A stretch of 64,000 nucleotides of DNA, from positions 581,501-645,500 of the forward strand of contig NZ_CP126980.1 in NCBI RefSeq assembly GCF_030252345.1. The letters are read 5' to 3'. Below, one piece after another: positions 32,919 to 41,785 of this stretch (within the stretch, counting starts at the first letter, position 1; the number at the start of each line of letters is the position of its first letter). The notes under the pieces were generated by a model that was not told the origin of the DNA, searched no databases, and saw only the letters and a program-made list of their open reading frames with translations. The stretch is from Actinoplanes oblitus. Lineage in GTDB: Bacteria; Actinomycetota; Actinomycetes; Mycobacteriales; Micromonosporaceae. A program made the position numbers and the translations under genes.

Positions 32919-34736
32919 GTGGATGAATCAGGGCATTCCGGAGACACCGGAGCCGCGGGTGGCGGCAACGGTGCCGACGCGTATGACCGCAATCGGATGA
33001 ACGGCTGGGCAAACGGCGAAAGTCCGTGGTCGAACGCGGGTTCGGCGCCGGAGCAGGAGGCGGACGTGCCGCCGTGGCGACGCGGTGCCGCCGGACGCCA
33101 ACCGTTCCCGGAGCGCCCCTTCGGGCCCGCCCCGAGCTCGGCCGCGCCGGCCCAGGTGCCGCCGCCCCCGGGGTTCGGGGACCTGTCGCAGCCCACCGAG
33201 ATTCCCCCTTCCGGGAACACCGACATTCCGCCGTCCTGGTCCGGCGACCGCAGCCGGCTCGCTGACATTCTCGGTCACCGACCGCGTCCGGTCGATCCGG
33301 CGTCACCCACGCCGTCCAGCGCGCCGCCGTTTCCCTATGAGGGGGACCTCGACGACTCGTACCGCGCCGCACCACCACCGACCGTGCAGCGCGCCGCCGT
33401 GCCGATGACCCGGCCCATCCCGCCGGGTCCGACCCAGGGAGATCCACTGAGCCGTACCGACGCGCCGTCCGAACCGATCCGATCCCGGCACGCCCTGCTC
33501 AACGACACGTTGGCGCAGGGGCTGCCCAGGGTGGAGCCCGCCGCACCGGCGGGGGACCAGCGATCGGTGGACAACGAGCCCGGGATGGGCCTGCCGACGT
33601 ACGATGCCAGCGGCTTCGCCCGCCGGAGCTACCCTTCCGAGAGCCCGAGCTCCGCGCTGGACGAGCCGAGCGGGGCGCTGCCCCAGCGCGTGCCGGCCCA
33701 GCCGGACGTGCCCCGAGTCCCGGAGCCGCCCGCGGTGGAGCCATCGGCTGAGGCGCCAGCCCTGGCGCGGATCGCGACGCACCTGCGCCGCGGCGACGTG
33801 GTGCCCGCGCAGGAGCGCCAGGAGGGCTTCGACGTGCAGGCCATCCTGGCCGCGGTGCGCGAGGTGGACGGGGTCCGCGACGCGTCGCTGCGAGCCACCC
33901 CGGCCGGCGCGCACAGCCTCCGGCTGGACCTGGCCGACGGCGCCGACGCCGCCGAGGTGAGCCGGCACGTCGCCCGCCTGCTCCAGGAGCGGATGGGCCT
34001 GGACGCCGCGATGCCCGGTGGCCTGCCCACCGCCCCGCCCGCGGCCCCGCCGGTGCCGCAGCAGATCCCCCGGCCGGGTCGCGCCTCGGTCAAACCGATC
34101 TCGGCGGCGCCCGCCCCCGCGCCGGTTTCGGCAGCTCCGGCCCCGGCTCCGGCCCCGGTGTCCCCGATCCTGGCGCCGAGCCCGGTGTCCCCGATCCCGG
34201 CCTCGGTGTCCCAGGTCCCGGTGTCCCAGGTCCCGGTGATTCCGGAGTCCCCGCAGCCGGCGCCGCAGCCCGCGGTCCGCCCGCGCGATCTCAACCAGCC
34301 CCGCCCGCTCGACCCGGGTGACCGCCCCGGCCCCCGCGTGCTGATCGAGAACGTGCACGTCAACACGTTCGGCGCGGACGCCACCGTCGAGGTGCGGCTG
34401 CGCGCCGGCGACCGGACCGCCTCCGGCATCGCCACCGGCCCGGCCGTCGATGGCTACCTGCTGCGCCTCTGCGCCACCGCCACCGCCGGCGCTGTCGACG
34501 AGCTGCTCTCCGCCTCGACCCACGCGGACGGGCCGGCTCGCTGCTTCGTCGAGCACGCGTCAGCCGTCTCGTTCGGGTCCACCCAGGTCGCCGTCGTGGT
34601 GCTGCTGCTGTCCTGCGGTGGCGGCTGGGTCGAGCAGCTCGCCGGCTCGGCAGTGGTCACCGGTGACGACCGGCACGCGATGGTTCGCGCCACACTGGCG
34701 GCGGTCAACCGGCGCGTCGAGGCACTCTTGGCTTGA
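32919..34736 (+). CDS. Pro/Ala-rich protein with a conserved C-terminal domain
   Basis: A 605-residue protein I do not recognise. Residues 1-300 and about 370-470 are disordered, dominated by Pro, Ala, Ser and Arg, with near-repeats such as VSPILAPSPVSPIPASVSQ. A short ordered segment at about 285-370 (FDVQAILAAVREVDGVRDASL) looks like an alpha/beta module, and the last 140 residues (VLIENVHVNTFGADATVEVRL ending VNRRVEALLA) form a compact alpha/beta domain. GAGGAG lies 6 nt before the GTG. Its stop shares a base with the start of the hydrolase gene (TGATG), so the two are coupled. Confidence 0.75.
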   Translation: MDESGHSGDTGAAGGGNGADAYDRNRMNGWANGESPWSNAGSAPEQEADVPPWRRGAAGRQPFPERPFGPAPSSAAPAQVPPPPGFGDLSQPTEIPPSGNTDIPPSWSGDRSRLADILGHRPRPVDPASPTPSSAPPFPYEGDLDDSYRAAPPPTVQRAAVPMTRPIPPGPTQGDPLSRTDAPSEPIRSRHALLNDTLAQGLPRVEPAAPAGDQRSVDNEPGMGLPTYDASGFARRSYPSESPSSALDEPSGALPQRVPAQPDVPRVPEPPAVEPSAEAPALARIATHLRRGDVVPAQERQEGFDVQAILAAVREVDGVRDASLRATPAGAHSLRLDLADGADAAEVSRHVARLLQERMGLDAAMPGGLPTAPPAAPPVPQQIPRPGRASVKPISAAPAPAPVSAAPAPAPAPVSPILAPSPVSPIPASVSQVPVSQVPVIPESPQPAPQPAVRPRDLNQPRPLDPGDRPGPRVLIENVHVNTFGADATVEVRLRAGDRTASGIATGPAVDGYLLRLCATATAGAVDELLSASTHADGPARCFVEHASAVSFGSTQVAVVVLLLSCGGGWVEQLAGSAVVTGDDRHAMVRATLAAVNRRVEALLA

Positions 34737-35683
34737 TGAGAGGTGCTGTTCTGGCCGGCGACACCGCGGTGTTGCCGGAGGGCGAGGTTCCGCCACCCTG
34801 GCCCGCGCGACGTGTCCCGGTGGGCGGCGCGATGCTGCACGTCCGCGACACCCCGGCGCTGCGTCCCGACGCCGAGCCCGCTGTCTACGTGCACGGCCTC
34901 GGCGGTTCCTCGCAGAACTTCACCGACCTCGCCGGGCTGCTCGCCGACCGGCTCGACGGGCAGGCCGTCGACCTGCCCGGCTTCGGTTACAGCGATCCCA
35001 GCCCGCGCTATTCGATAGCGGCCTTCGCGGCCACCCTGATCGACTACCTGGAGGCCGCCGGCCGCGGCCCGGTCCACCTGATCGGCAACTCGCTCGGCGG
35101 GTCCATCTCGGTGCGCGTCGCCGCGCTCCGCCCCGACCTGGTGCGCACCCTCACGCTGATCTCCCCGGCGATGCCGTTCCTCGATCCGCGCCGTACCGCG
35201 CAGGGCCCGGTGCTGCCGCTGCTCGCGCTGCCCGGCGCGGAGCGCCTGATGGCCTGGGCGCTGACCCGGATCACCGCGGAGCAGATGGCCGAGCAGGTGC
35301 TGGCGGCCTGCTTCGGGGACACCACCAAGGTGCATCCGCAGCGCCGCGCCGAGGCGATGGAGGAGATCCAGCTCCGGTACACGGTGGCCCACTACCCGCG
35401 GGCCTATCTGGGCACCCTGCGCGGGCTGGTGGGCAGCTTCCTGCGGGCGTACCTGCCGGGGGTCAACTCGCAGTGGCGGCTGGCCGCCCGGGTGCAGGCG
35501 CCCACGCTGGTGATCGGCGGTCTCAACGACAAGCTCGTCGATCCCCGGGTGCCGGTCCAGGTGGCCAGGGCGATCCCGGACAGCCGCCTGCTGATCCTGC
35601 CCGGCGTCGGCCACGTCGCCCAGATGGAGGTGCCCCGGCTGGTGGCCCGGGCCATCGCCGGCATGCTCGACGAGTCGGCCTAA
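34736..35683 (+). CDS. alpha/beta-hydrolase fold enzyme
   Basis: A 315-residue alpha/beta hydrolase. VYVHGLGGSSQNF forms the oxyanion-hole region, the nucleophile Ser is in IGNSLGGSIS, the acid in GGLNDKLVDP and the His in GVGHVAQME, a complete triad. A cap insertion (about residues 150-230) fits lipase, epoxide hydrolase-like or thioesterase members. No signal peptide. The ATG overlaps the previous stop (TGATG). Substrate unknown. Confidence 0.88.
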   Translation: MRGAVLAGDTAVLPEGEVPPPWPARRVPVGGAMLHVRDTPALRPDAEPAVYVHGLGGSSQNFTDLAGLLADRLDGQAVDLPGFGYSDPSPRYSIAAFAATLIDYLEAAGRGPVHLIGNSLGGSISVRVAALRPDLVRTLTLISPAMPFLDPRRTAQGPVLPLLALPGAERLMAWALTRITAEQMAEQVLAACFGDTTKVHPQRRAEAMEEIQLRYTVAHYPRAYLGTLRGLVGSFLRAYLPGVNSQWRLAARVQAPTLVIGGLNDKLVDPRVPVQVARAIPDSRLLILPGVGHVAQMEVPRLVARAIAGMLDESA

Positions 35684-35700
35684 CCTCGGTCTCACAAGAT

Positions 35701-35722
35701 CGACTCGGATGCGTACGAGTCG
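35701..35722 (+). terminator. hairpin after the hydrolase gene
   Basis: CGACTCG (35701-35707) and CGAGTCG (35716-35722) pair across an 8-nt loop, 18 bp beyond the hydrolase stop and 28 bp before the next ATG. Weak terminator or operator candidate. Confidence 0.35.
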
Positions 35723-35749
35723 CGCTCATGTGCGAGGCTGACGCGTAAG

Positions 35750-36652
35750 ATGATCGCTCCCGTCACGCCAGTGCTCGAACCGGAAACCCCGCCACCCGCG
35801 GCCGACCGGTGGCGCCAGTGGTGGCTCGCCCTGTTCGCCGTCACGATGGTCCTGCTCACCGTCGTCACGATGGTCGCCCGCACCTCGTCGTCGCCCGGCG
35901 CGTCCGCCACGCCGGCGCCCTCCGCCCCCGTGCCGTCGCCCTCTCTCGCGCCCTCCGCGTCCCCGTCGGCGCCTCTGCTGGAGTCCGCGCCCGCCTCGGC
36001 CTCGGCTTCGCCATCGGCCACCCCGGCGCTGGTCGACCCCAAGATCCTGCAGGTCGCCGGGGCGGTCCCGACGCACGGTTCAGGCGATTTCCGGTACGCG
36101 ACGAGACGCGGCCCAATCATGGGAACCAAGGGACCGGTACGCCGTTTCCGCGTCGCCGTGGAGAAGGAGAGCGGCGAGGATCCGGAGGCGTTCGCCGCCC
36201 AGGTGGTGAGCACACTCGGCGACCCCCGCAGCTGGATCGGGAACGGCACCCTGCGCCTGCTGATGGTCGGCGCGGGCGACCGGGCGGACTTCACCGTCTA
36301 TCTGGCCACCCGGGACACCGCGGGCCGGATGTGCCAGCAGGGCGGGACCAACATCCGGATCGGCGGGGTGCCCTACACCTCCTGCCGCGCCACCGGCCAG
36401 GCCATCATCAACCTGGACCGCTACCGCAAGTCGTCGAAGCCCTACCTGAACGCCAAGGTGCCCCTCGCCGTCTACCGCAACTACGTGATCAACCACGAGG
36501 TCGGCCACGAATTCGGCCACCACCACGAGGGGTGTCCGCGCTCGGGCGGGCCGGCTCCGGTGATGGTCCAGCAGACGTTGACCACGCGGGGCTGCGTCCC
36601 GTATGCGTGGCCCCGTCTCGGCAACAAGCCCTTCGCCGGCCCACCCCTCTAG
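35750..36652 (+). CDS. DUF3152 putative zinc metalloprotease
   Basis: A 300-residue type II membrane protein: cytoplasmic stub, one membrane segment (about 23-45), a Ser/Pro/Ala stalk, and a C-terminal DUF3152 domain (about 105-300). Near residue 250 lies NHEVGHEFGHHHEGCP, an HExxH zinc site extended to HExxHxxGHxH as in metzincin-like enzymes. Two Cys pairs (RMCQQ with TSCRA; EGCP with RGCVP) suggest disulphides outside the cell. Protease activity is inferred from the motif. The TAG stop lies in the left end of a 169-bp palindrome (36649-36817). The only visible start is the ATG with a weak ribosome site. A longer paralogue follows at 37088. Confidence 0.85.
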   Translation: MIAPVTPVLEPETPPPAADRWRQWWLALFAVTMVLLTVVTMVARTSSSPGASATPAPSAPVPSPSLAPSASPSAPLLESAPASASASPSATPALVDPKILQVAGAVPTHGSGDFRYATRRGPIMGTKGPVRRFRVAVEKESGEDPEAFAAQVVSTLGDPRSWIGNGTLRLLMVGAGDRADFTVYLATRDTAGRMCQQGGTNIRIGGVPYTSCRATGQAIINLDRYRKSSKPYLNAKVPLAVYRNYVINHEVGHEFGHHHEGCPRSGGPAPVMVQQTLTTRGCVPYAWPRLGNKPFAGPPL

Positions 36653-36817
36653 ACCGTGTTTCGGAGTCCGACCGGGGCTGCGGCGTGGCCCAGAGCGCGC
36701 CTGGCAGCGTCCGCGAAACACCCGCATACCGGTGTTGTATGTGGGTGTTTCGCGGACGCTGCCAGCCACACTCTGGACCTCGCCTCGCACTCGGCCGGAC
36801 TCCGAAACACGGTCTAG
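36649..36817. repeat. 169-bp near-palindromic element, MITE-like
   Basis: Outer 22-bp arms (36649-36670 and 36796-36817, beginning CTAGACCGTGTTTCGG) are perfect inverted copies. Inner arms (36701-36729 and 36737-36765, containing GCGTCCGCGAAACACCC) pair over 29 bp with one G-T and a 7-nt loop; the segments between are partly complementary. The element is bounded by TA within CTAG on both sides, as expected for a Tc1/IS630-type TA target, and has no coding capacity. It contains the TAG stop of the DUF3152 gene. The remaining 270 bp to the next ATG show nothing further. Confidence 0.75.
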
Positions 36818-37087
36818 CCGGCGGAGCCGGTTCCACCCGGTCGTCGCTTCCGGGGCCTGACCGCCGGTCCGGTGCCGCTGCCCGGCGTCCCCGGTTCGGC
36901 GGGTCCGCGGCGGCCGTCGGCCGGGATCAGTGCTGGTCCTGGGCGATGTCTGGGCCTGGTGCGGGGGACCAGTGGAGCGCGCGCCGATGACTGCCGTGGG
37001 CAGGCGGGGTGGTGGGGTTCGCTTTCTCCGCTGGGGTATTCGATTCTCCTGTGACGGGCGGCGAGTCGTGGCAGGCTGGCCCTTGTT

Positions 37088-40000
37088 ATGGCAAAAGCGA
37101 CGAATGCCTCCCCTGATCCGGCGGCCGGCGCGAACCCGCCCGCCGCCGGCCGGCGTGCCCGCAACGAGCAGACCCGAGCGAAGACGACGTCCGCGGCAAC
37201 CGCGACGTCCGCGAAGGGCGTGATCACGGCACCGGCCGACACCGCGAAGAAGTCCGCCCGGACGCGGAAGACGGCCGCCGAGCCCGCGTCACCGGCCGGT
37301 CGGTCGACGACGAGATCCGCCGTGCGTGAGACGGCCACCGCTAAGTCCGGCGCTGTCGCTCGCGGCACGGCCACCGCGAAATCCGCGGGTACGGCGAAGT
37401 CCGGCGTTGTCGCCCGCGGGACGGCCGCCGCGAGATCCGCCGCGGTTCGCGGGACCACTGCCGGGAAGCCTGCCGCCACCGGCCGCGAGGCGGGTGCGGC
37501 GAAGTCCGGCACCGCCGTTCGCAAGACGACCGCGGCGAAGGCCGCCGCCTCGGCGGTCCGCAAGGCGGCGGCACCCACCGTTCGGCCGGCGGATGCCGTG
37601 CGCGCGGCGAAGACGGCTCTTCGGGGCACGGCCGGCTCCGGCGACGCTCCGGCGGCCGGCAAGCCGGCGACCCGCCGGCCGGCCGGGCAGAGCACACCGG
37701 CCCGCAGCCGGGCCGTGCCGGCCGAGGCCAGCACGGCGGCGCGTCCCCGCAAGACGCTGTCCACCGAGGTGCCCGCGACGCCGCGCAAGACCGTGGTGCG
37801 GAGCGCGGGGCCGGCGCGACCGACACCGCACGCCGTTTCGGACCCGGACGGCGTGATCGAGGGCGGCGGCCGGCACCGGCTCAGCGCGGAGTCCCTCGCG
37901 CCCGGCGGCGGCCGCCACCGGTCGGCCGCGGAGGAACCGCCGGCCCGCCACCGGGCCGAACCGCAGCCGGCCGCTGTCCCGCCGGCGCCCGGTTCGCCGC
38001 CGTCGCCCGGTTCCGCGCCGGCGGGTATCCCGTCGTCGCCCGGTTCCCCGTCGTCCTCCGGTTCCGTGCCGCCCGGTTCCCCGTCGTCCTGTTCCGCGCC
38101 GGTGGCGGGGACACCATCGCCGCAGCAGCAGCCGGCGGAGGTACCGGGCCGGCACGCGGCGGCGCGGCACGCCCAGCCGCAGCCCGCGCCGATCCCGGTG
38201 GACCCGGAGACCGGGCTGCCCCCCGGCATGACCCGCGGCATCCTCGAACTGGCCGCCGAACGCCTGGCCGCCGCCCGCGCCACCCCACCGGAGGAGCCGG
38301 AACCCGAGCCGGAGGAGCCGGAACCGGTCGACGAGGCGCCCCGCCCGGTGGTGCGCCGTCGCTCGACCGGCGCTTCCGCCCCGCGCGCCACCGGGGTGCC
38401 CGCCGCCGGCACCCGGCCCGGTTCGGGCTCCCGGCCGCCCCTGGCCTCGCGCCCGCCGGCCGGCCCGCCCGAGGCCGTACGCCCGCCGACCACCCCGCCC
38501 GAGGCCGGCCCGCGCCACCCGTCAGCCGGTCCCGAGGCGACCCACCGCCACCCGTCGGCCGCTCCCGAGGCGAACCGCCGCCGCTCGGCGCTCGCCCCGG
38601 AGGCGGGCTCGTACCGTTCGGCGCCCGCACCGGAGGCGGCCTCGTACCGCTCGGCGAGCGTGCCGGAGGCGGACCTGCCGGTTTCGCCGGCCGCCCCCGA
38701 CCAGCAGCCGACCCCCGACCAGCAGGCGAACCGCGGCGGCCGCCGCCGTCCGATCGTCCGCCCGTTGAAGGCGGACCCGTCAGCTCGGCCGAAGCCGGCC
38801 CACCCGTCCGCTCAGGCGGGGTTCTTCGCGCCGGTTCCCGCGGACCGGCCCGGCGGTCGGCCGGCGACCGGGCTCGAGAGCGCGGAGCCACCGCCGTCCG
38901 GGGCGCACCCGCGACCGATCATCGCCCCGGCGACGGATCCGGCCCGCCCCACCCGGAACTCGGCCGCACAGGCTCCGGCCGCGCTGGCGATGCCCGGGGC
39001 GGAGACCACGTACCCGATGGTGGAAGCGGCCGGGCCGTCCGAGACCGCCCCGGCCCCGGTCGAGGCCACCGCTCCGGACACCGCCGAGCACGGCCGTCCC
39101 GAGGCGCAGGCCGAGGAGGCGCCGGACGCCGCCCGGTTCTGGTCGGCAGACGAGCATCCGCGGCCCGGCTTGCCGGCGAGCGTCCGGCTGCCGGCCGGCC
39201 TCCCCGACAAGCTCTGGCACCCCGCCGAACAGCACGTCGAACCACCGGCCCCGGAACAGGCGATTCCGCACCAGCCCGACCCGCACCAGCCCGACCCGGT
39301 CCACTCCGACCCGGCGCACTGGGAACCGGCGCCATCGGAACCCGCCCACCCGGAGTCCGCCGCGCCGGAATCGGCTTCCGCGCAGGCCGGGGTGCGGCTC
39401 GCCGTGCCGCACACCGTCGCCTACGTCGCCGGCCAGGACGCGGACGCCGACCGCCTCGCCGCGCAGTCGCCCACCGCGGAACTACCGGTCGTCGAGATCG
39501 ACCGGACCAGTCCGCCACCCGACGTCGACGAGCACCCCCGGAGCGGGACGAGCCTCACCCCCTCCGGCCGCAAGCTGCTGCGTCGCCGCCGCCGGGTCAC
39601 CTTCCTGGCGTACGTCATGGTTGTCGCCCTGGTCCTGATCGTCGGCCATGAGCTGCGGGATCGGCAGCGACCCGGCACCGCCGGCCGGGAGACCGCGCAG
39701 CGCGCGGCCGAACCGGCGGGCGGTCCGCGACCGGCTGACGTGCAGGCGGAGAAGGAGACGGATCAGGTCGGTTCGGTGCAGGGCGCGCTGCCGGCCGACG
39801 GCCGGTCGGGCGATTTCCGGTACGCCAAGGGCCGCGGCCCGATCCTCGGTGACGCCGGCAAGCTGCACCGCTTCCGGGTGGCCGTGGAGGAGACGGTGAC
39901 CGAGGTCGCGCCGGCCGATTTCGCCGAGTCGATCGACAGCATCCTCGGTGACCGGCGGAGCTGGATCGCGAGCGGCAAGCTGCGGCTGCGCCGGGTGCCG

Positions 40001-40366
40001 AAGTCGGACCGGGACGCCGACTTCACCATCTTCCTGGCCACCCCGGACACGTCGGAGCGGATGTGCGCCGCCGGCGGCCTGCACACCGAGGGTTTCACCT
40101 CGTGCCGGCTACCGGGCCAGGTGGTGATCAACGCCGAGCGCTGGGCCACCGCGATCCCGGACTACGCGGGCGAGCTGGACCAGTACCGCGAGTACGCGAT
40201 CAACCACGAGGTCGGCCACCAGCTCGGGCACGGTCACGAGAGCTGCCCGGGCAGGGGGAGACCGGCGCCGGTGATGCTGCCGCAGACGTACGGTCTGGAG
40301 GGCTGCACCCGCAACGCCTGGCCCTACCGCGACGGCAAACGGTACGAGGGTGAACCGCGCCCGTGA
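37088..40366 (+). CDS. very long DUF3152 putative metalloprotease with disordered N-terminal region
   Basis: A 1092-residue protein. Residues 1-200 are Ala/Lys/Thr/Arg-rich with repeated KSG and RKTAAKAA-like blocks reminiscent of histone H1 tails; 200-830 are Pro/Ala/Glu-rich and disordered. A basic RRRRR stretch and one membrane segment (about 838-857, VTFLAYVMVVALVLIVG) precede a DUF3152 domain (about 900-1092) with NHEVGHQLGHGHESCPG, the HExxHxxGHxH zinc motif, and paired Cys. By the positive-inside rule the long region is cytoplasmic and the protease domain outside. It is a paralogue of the preceding gene. The ATG start is the first available; no strong ribosome site was seen. Confidence 0.82.
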   Translation: MAKATNASPDPAAGANPPAAGRRARNEQTRAKTTSAATATSAKGVITAPADTAKKSARTRKTAAEPASPAGRSTTRSAVRETATAKSGAVARGTATAKSAGTAKSGVVARGTAAARSAAVRGTTAGKPAATGREAGAAKSGTAVRKTTAAKAAASAVRKAAAPTVRPADAVRAAKTALRGTAGSGDAPAAGKPATRRPAGQSTPARSRAVPAEASTAARPRKTLSTEVPATPRKTVVRSAGPARPTPHAVSDPDGVIEGGGRHRLSAESLAPGGGRHRSAAEEPPARHRAEPQPAAVPPAPGSPPSPGSAPAGIPSSPGSPSSSGSVPPGSPSSCSAPVAGTPSPQQQPAEVPGRHAAARHAQPQPAPIPVDPETGLPPGMTRGILELAAERLAAARATPPEEPEPEPEEPEPVDEAPRPVVRRRSTGASAPRATGVPAAGTRPGSGSRPPLASRPPAGPPEAVRPPTTPPEAGPRHPSAGPEATHRHPSAAPEANRRRSALAPEAGSYRSAPAPEAASYRSASVPEADLPVSPAAPDQQPTPDQQANRGGRRRPIVRPLKADPSARPKPAHPSAQAGFFAPVPADRPGGRPATGLESAEPPPSGAHPRPIIAPATDPARPTRNSAAQAPAALAMPGAETTYPMVEAAGPSETAPAPVEATAPDTAEHGRPEAQAEEAPDAARFWSADEHPRPGLPASVRLPAGLPDKLWHPAEQHVEPPAPEQAIPHQPDPHQPDPVHSDPAHWEPAPSEPAHPESAAPESASAQAGVRLAVPHTVAYVAGQDADADRLAAQSPTAELPVVEIDRTSPPPDVDEHPRSGTSLTPSGRKLLRRRRRVTFLAYVMVVALVLIVGHELRDRQRPGTAGRETAQRAAEPAGGPRPADVQAEKETDQVGSVQGALPADGRSGDFRYAKGRGPILGDAGKLHRFRVAVEETVTEVAPADFAESIDSILGDRRSWIASGKLRLRRVPKSDRDADFTIFLATPDTSERMCAAGGLHTEGFTSCRLPGQVVINAERWATAIPDYAGELDQYREYAINHEVGHQLGHGHESCPGRGRPAPVMLPQTYGLEGCTRNAWPYRDGKRYEGEPRP

Positions 40367-40476
40367 AATATTCCTTGATCCCGCATGTCGGGCCCGTGTC
40401 CGACGTCATGGGCGTGGCGCCGCTCAACGAGCAACAATGGGCGGCGATCCTTACCACCGAACCCGGGGAGTGAACT

Positions 40477-41658
40477 GTGGCTCTGCCCCCGCTCGTCGAG
40501 CCGGCCGCCGAGCTGAGCGTCGACGAGATCCGCCGCTATTCGCGTCACCTGATCATCCCCGACGTCGGGATGGACGGGCAGAAGCGGCTGAAGAACGCGA
40601 AGGTGCTCGCCGTCGGCGCGGGCGGCCTCGGCTCGCCGACCTTGCTCTACCTGGCCGCGGCCGGCGTGGGCACGCTCGGCATCATCGACTTCGACACCGT
40701 CGACGAGTCCAACCTCCAGCGCCAGATCATCCACGGCGTCTCCGACGTCGGCACGCCCAAGGCGGAGTCGGCGGCGCGCAGCATCGCCGAGGTCAACCCG
40801 CTGGTCAACGTGGTCATTCACAACACCGCGCTGGACCGCGACAACGTCAAAGAGATCTTCAGCCAGTACGACCTGATCGTCGACGGCACCGACAACTTCG
40901 CCACCCGCTACATGGTGAACGACGCGGCAGTGCTGCTCGGCAAGCCGTACGTGTGGGGTTCGATCTATCGCTTCGACGGGCAGGCCTCGGTCTTCTGGGA
41001 GGAGCACGGTCCCTGCTACCGCTGCCTCTACCCGGAGCCCCCGCCGCCCGGCATGGTGCCGAGCTGCGCCGAGGGCGGCGTCCTCGGCGTGCTCTGCGCG
41101 TCGATCGGCTCCATCCAGGTCAACGAGGCGATCAAGCTGATCACCGGCATCGGTGAGCCGCTGGTCGGCCGCCTGATGGTCTACGACGCCCTGGAGATGG
41201 AGTACCGCAAGATCAAGGTTCGGAAGGACCCGAACTGCGTGCTCTGCGGGGAGAACCCGACGCTCACCGACCTCATGGACGACTACGAGGACTTCTGCGG
41301 CGCGGTCTCCGAGGAGGCGCAGGAGGCGGTGACCGGCTCGACCATCACCGCTCGTGAGCTCAAGGAGTGGCAGGACACGGGCAAGGACGTGTTCCTGGTC
41401 GACGTCCGCGAGCCCGCCGAGTGGGAGATCAACCGGATCCCGGGCGCGGTGCTGATCCCCAAGGGCGAGATCCTGTCCGGCGAGGCGCTGGCCAAGTTCC
41501 CGCAGGACCGGCAGATCGTGCTGCACTGCAAGTCGGGGGTGCGCTCGGCGGAGGCGCTGGCCGCGCTGAAGGCGGCCGGCTTCAAGGACGCGGTGCACGT
41601 CCAGGGCGGCATCGTCTCCTGGGTCAACACCGTGGACCCGTCGCTCCCGTCGTACTGA
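40477..41658 (+). CDS. moeZ: adenylyltransferase/sulfurtransferase MoeZ
   Basis: A 393-residue fusion of a ThiF/MoeB-type E1 domain and a rhodanese domain. E1 features: RYSRHLIIPDVG, VGAGGLGSP (ATP), the conserved Asp in DFDTVDESNLQRQ, and a Cys4 zinc site (CYRC and CVLC). The rhodanese domain has DVREPAEWE and the active-site Cys in LHCKSGVRSAEAL. It activates the C-terminus of small sulphur carriers (CysO, MoaD, ThiS types) by adenylation and sulphur transfer, serving cysteine, molybdopterin or thiamine synthesis. GGGGAG lies about 8 nt before the GTG. In mycobacteria it sits next to a DUF3152 gene, as here. Confidence 0.95.
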   Translation: MALPPLVEPAAELSVDEIRRYSRHLIIPDVGMDGQKRLKNAKVLAVGAGGLGSPTLLYLAAAGVGTLGIIDFDTVDESNLQRQIIHGVSDVGTPKAESAARSIAEVNPLVNVVIHNTALDRDNVKEIFSQYDLIVDGTDNFATRYMVNDAAVLLGKPYVWGSIYRFDGQASVFWEEHGPCYRCLYPEPPPPGMVPSCAEGGVLGVLCASIGSIQVNEAIKLITGIGEPLVGRLMVYDALEMEYRKIKVRKDPNCVLCGENPTLTDLMDDYEDFCGAVSEEAQEAVTGSTITARELKEWQDTGKDVFLVDVREPAEWEINRIPGAVLIPKGEILSGEALAKFPQDRQIVLHCKSGVRSAEALAALKAAGFKDAVHVQGGIVSWVNTVDPSLPSY

Positions 41659-41662
41659 TCGT

Positions 41663-41704
41663 TGTCACACTGGGGAGTCATGATCTTGACTCCCCAGTGT
41701 GACA
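41663..41704. terminator. perfect 18-bp hairpin after moeZ
   Basis: Arms 41663-41680 and 41687-41704 (TGTCACACTGGGGAGTCA and its complement) pair perfectly around the 6-nt loop TGATCT, 5 bp after the moeZ stop. No T-tract follows. Strong I-shaped terminator; its length and perfection also fit a small mobile palindrome. Confidence 0.7.
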
Positions 41705-41772
41705 GTTCCGGGACGGAATCGGACCATTGCGACAGATGGCCGATAGGTCCGCCGAAACACAGGATCGCCGGG

Positions 41773-41778
41773 TAGCGT
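41773..41778 (+). promoter_or_regulatory. -10 element TAGCGT of the terpene-cyclase-like gene
   Basis: TAGCGT ends 7 nt before the GTG at 41786; no ribosome binding site between, so probably leaderless. Confidence 0.6.
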
Positions 41779-41785
41779 CTCCACC

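Noticed and set aside
32761..33447. N-terminal extension of the TetR regulator
   Set aside because: Overlaps the divergent gene antisense; family start and a GGAGG site support 32760.
36814..38493. 559-codon minus-strand frame opposite the long DUF3152 gene
   Set aside because: Ala/Gly/Arg low-complexity antisense of a low-complexity coding region; the plus-strand gene continues into a recognisable domain, this one does not.
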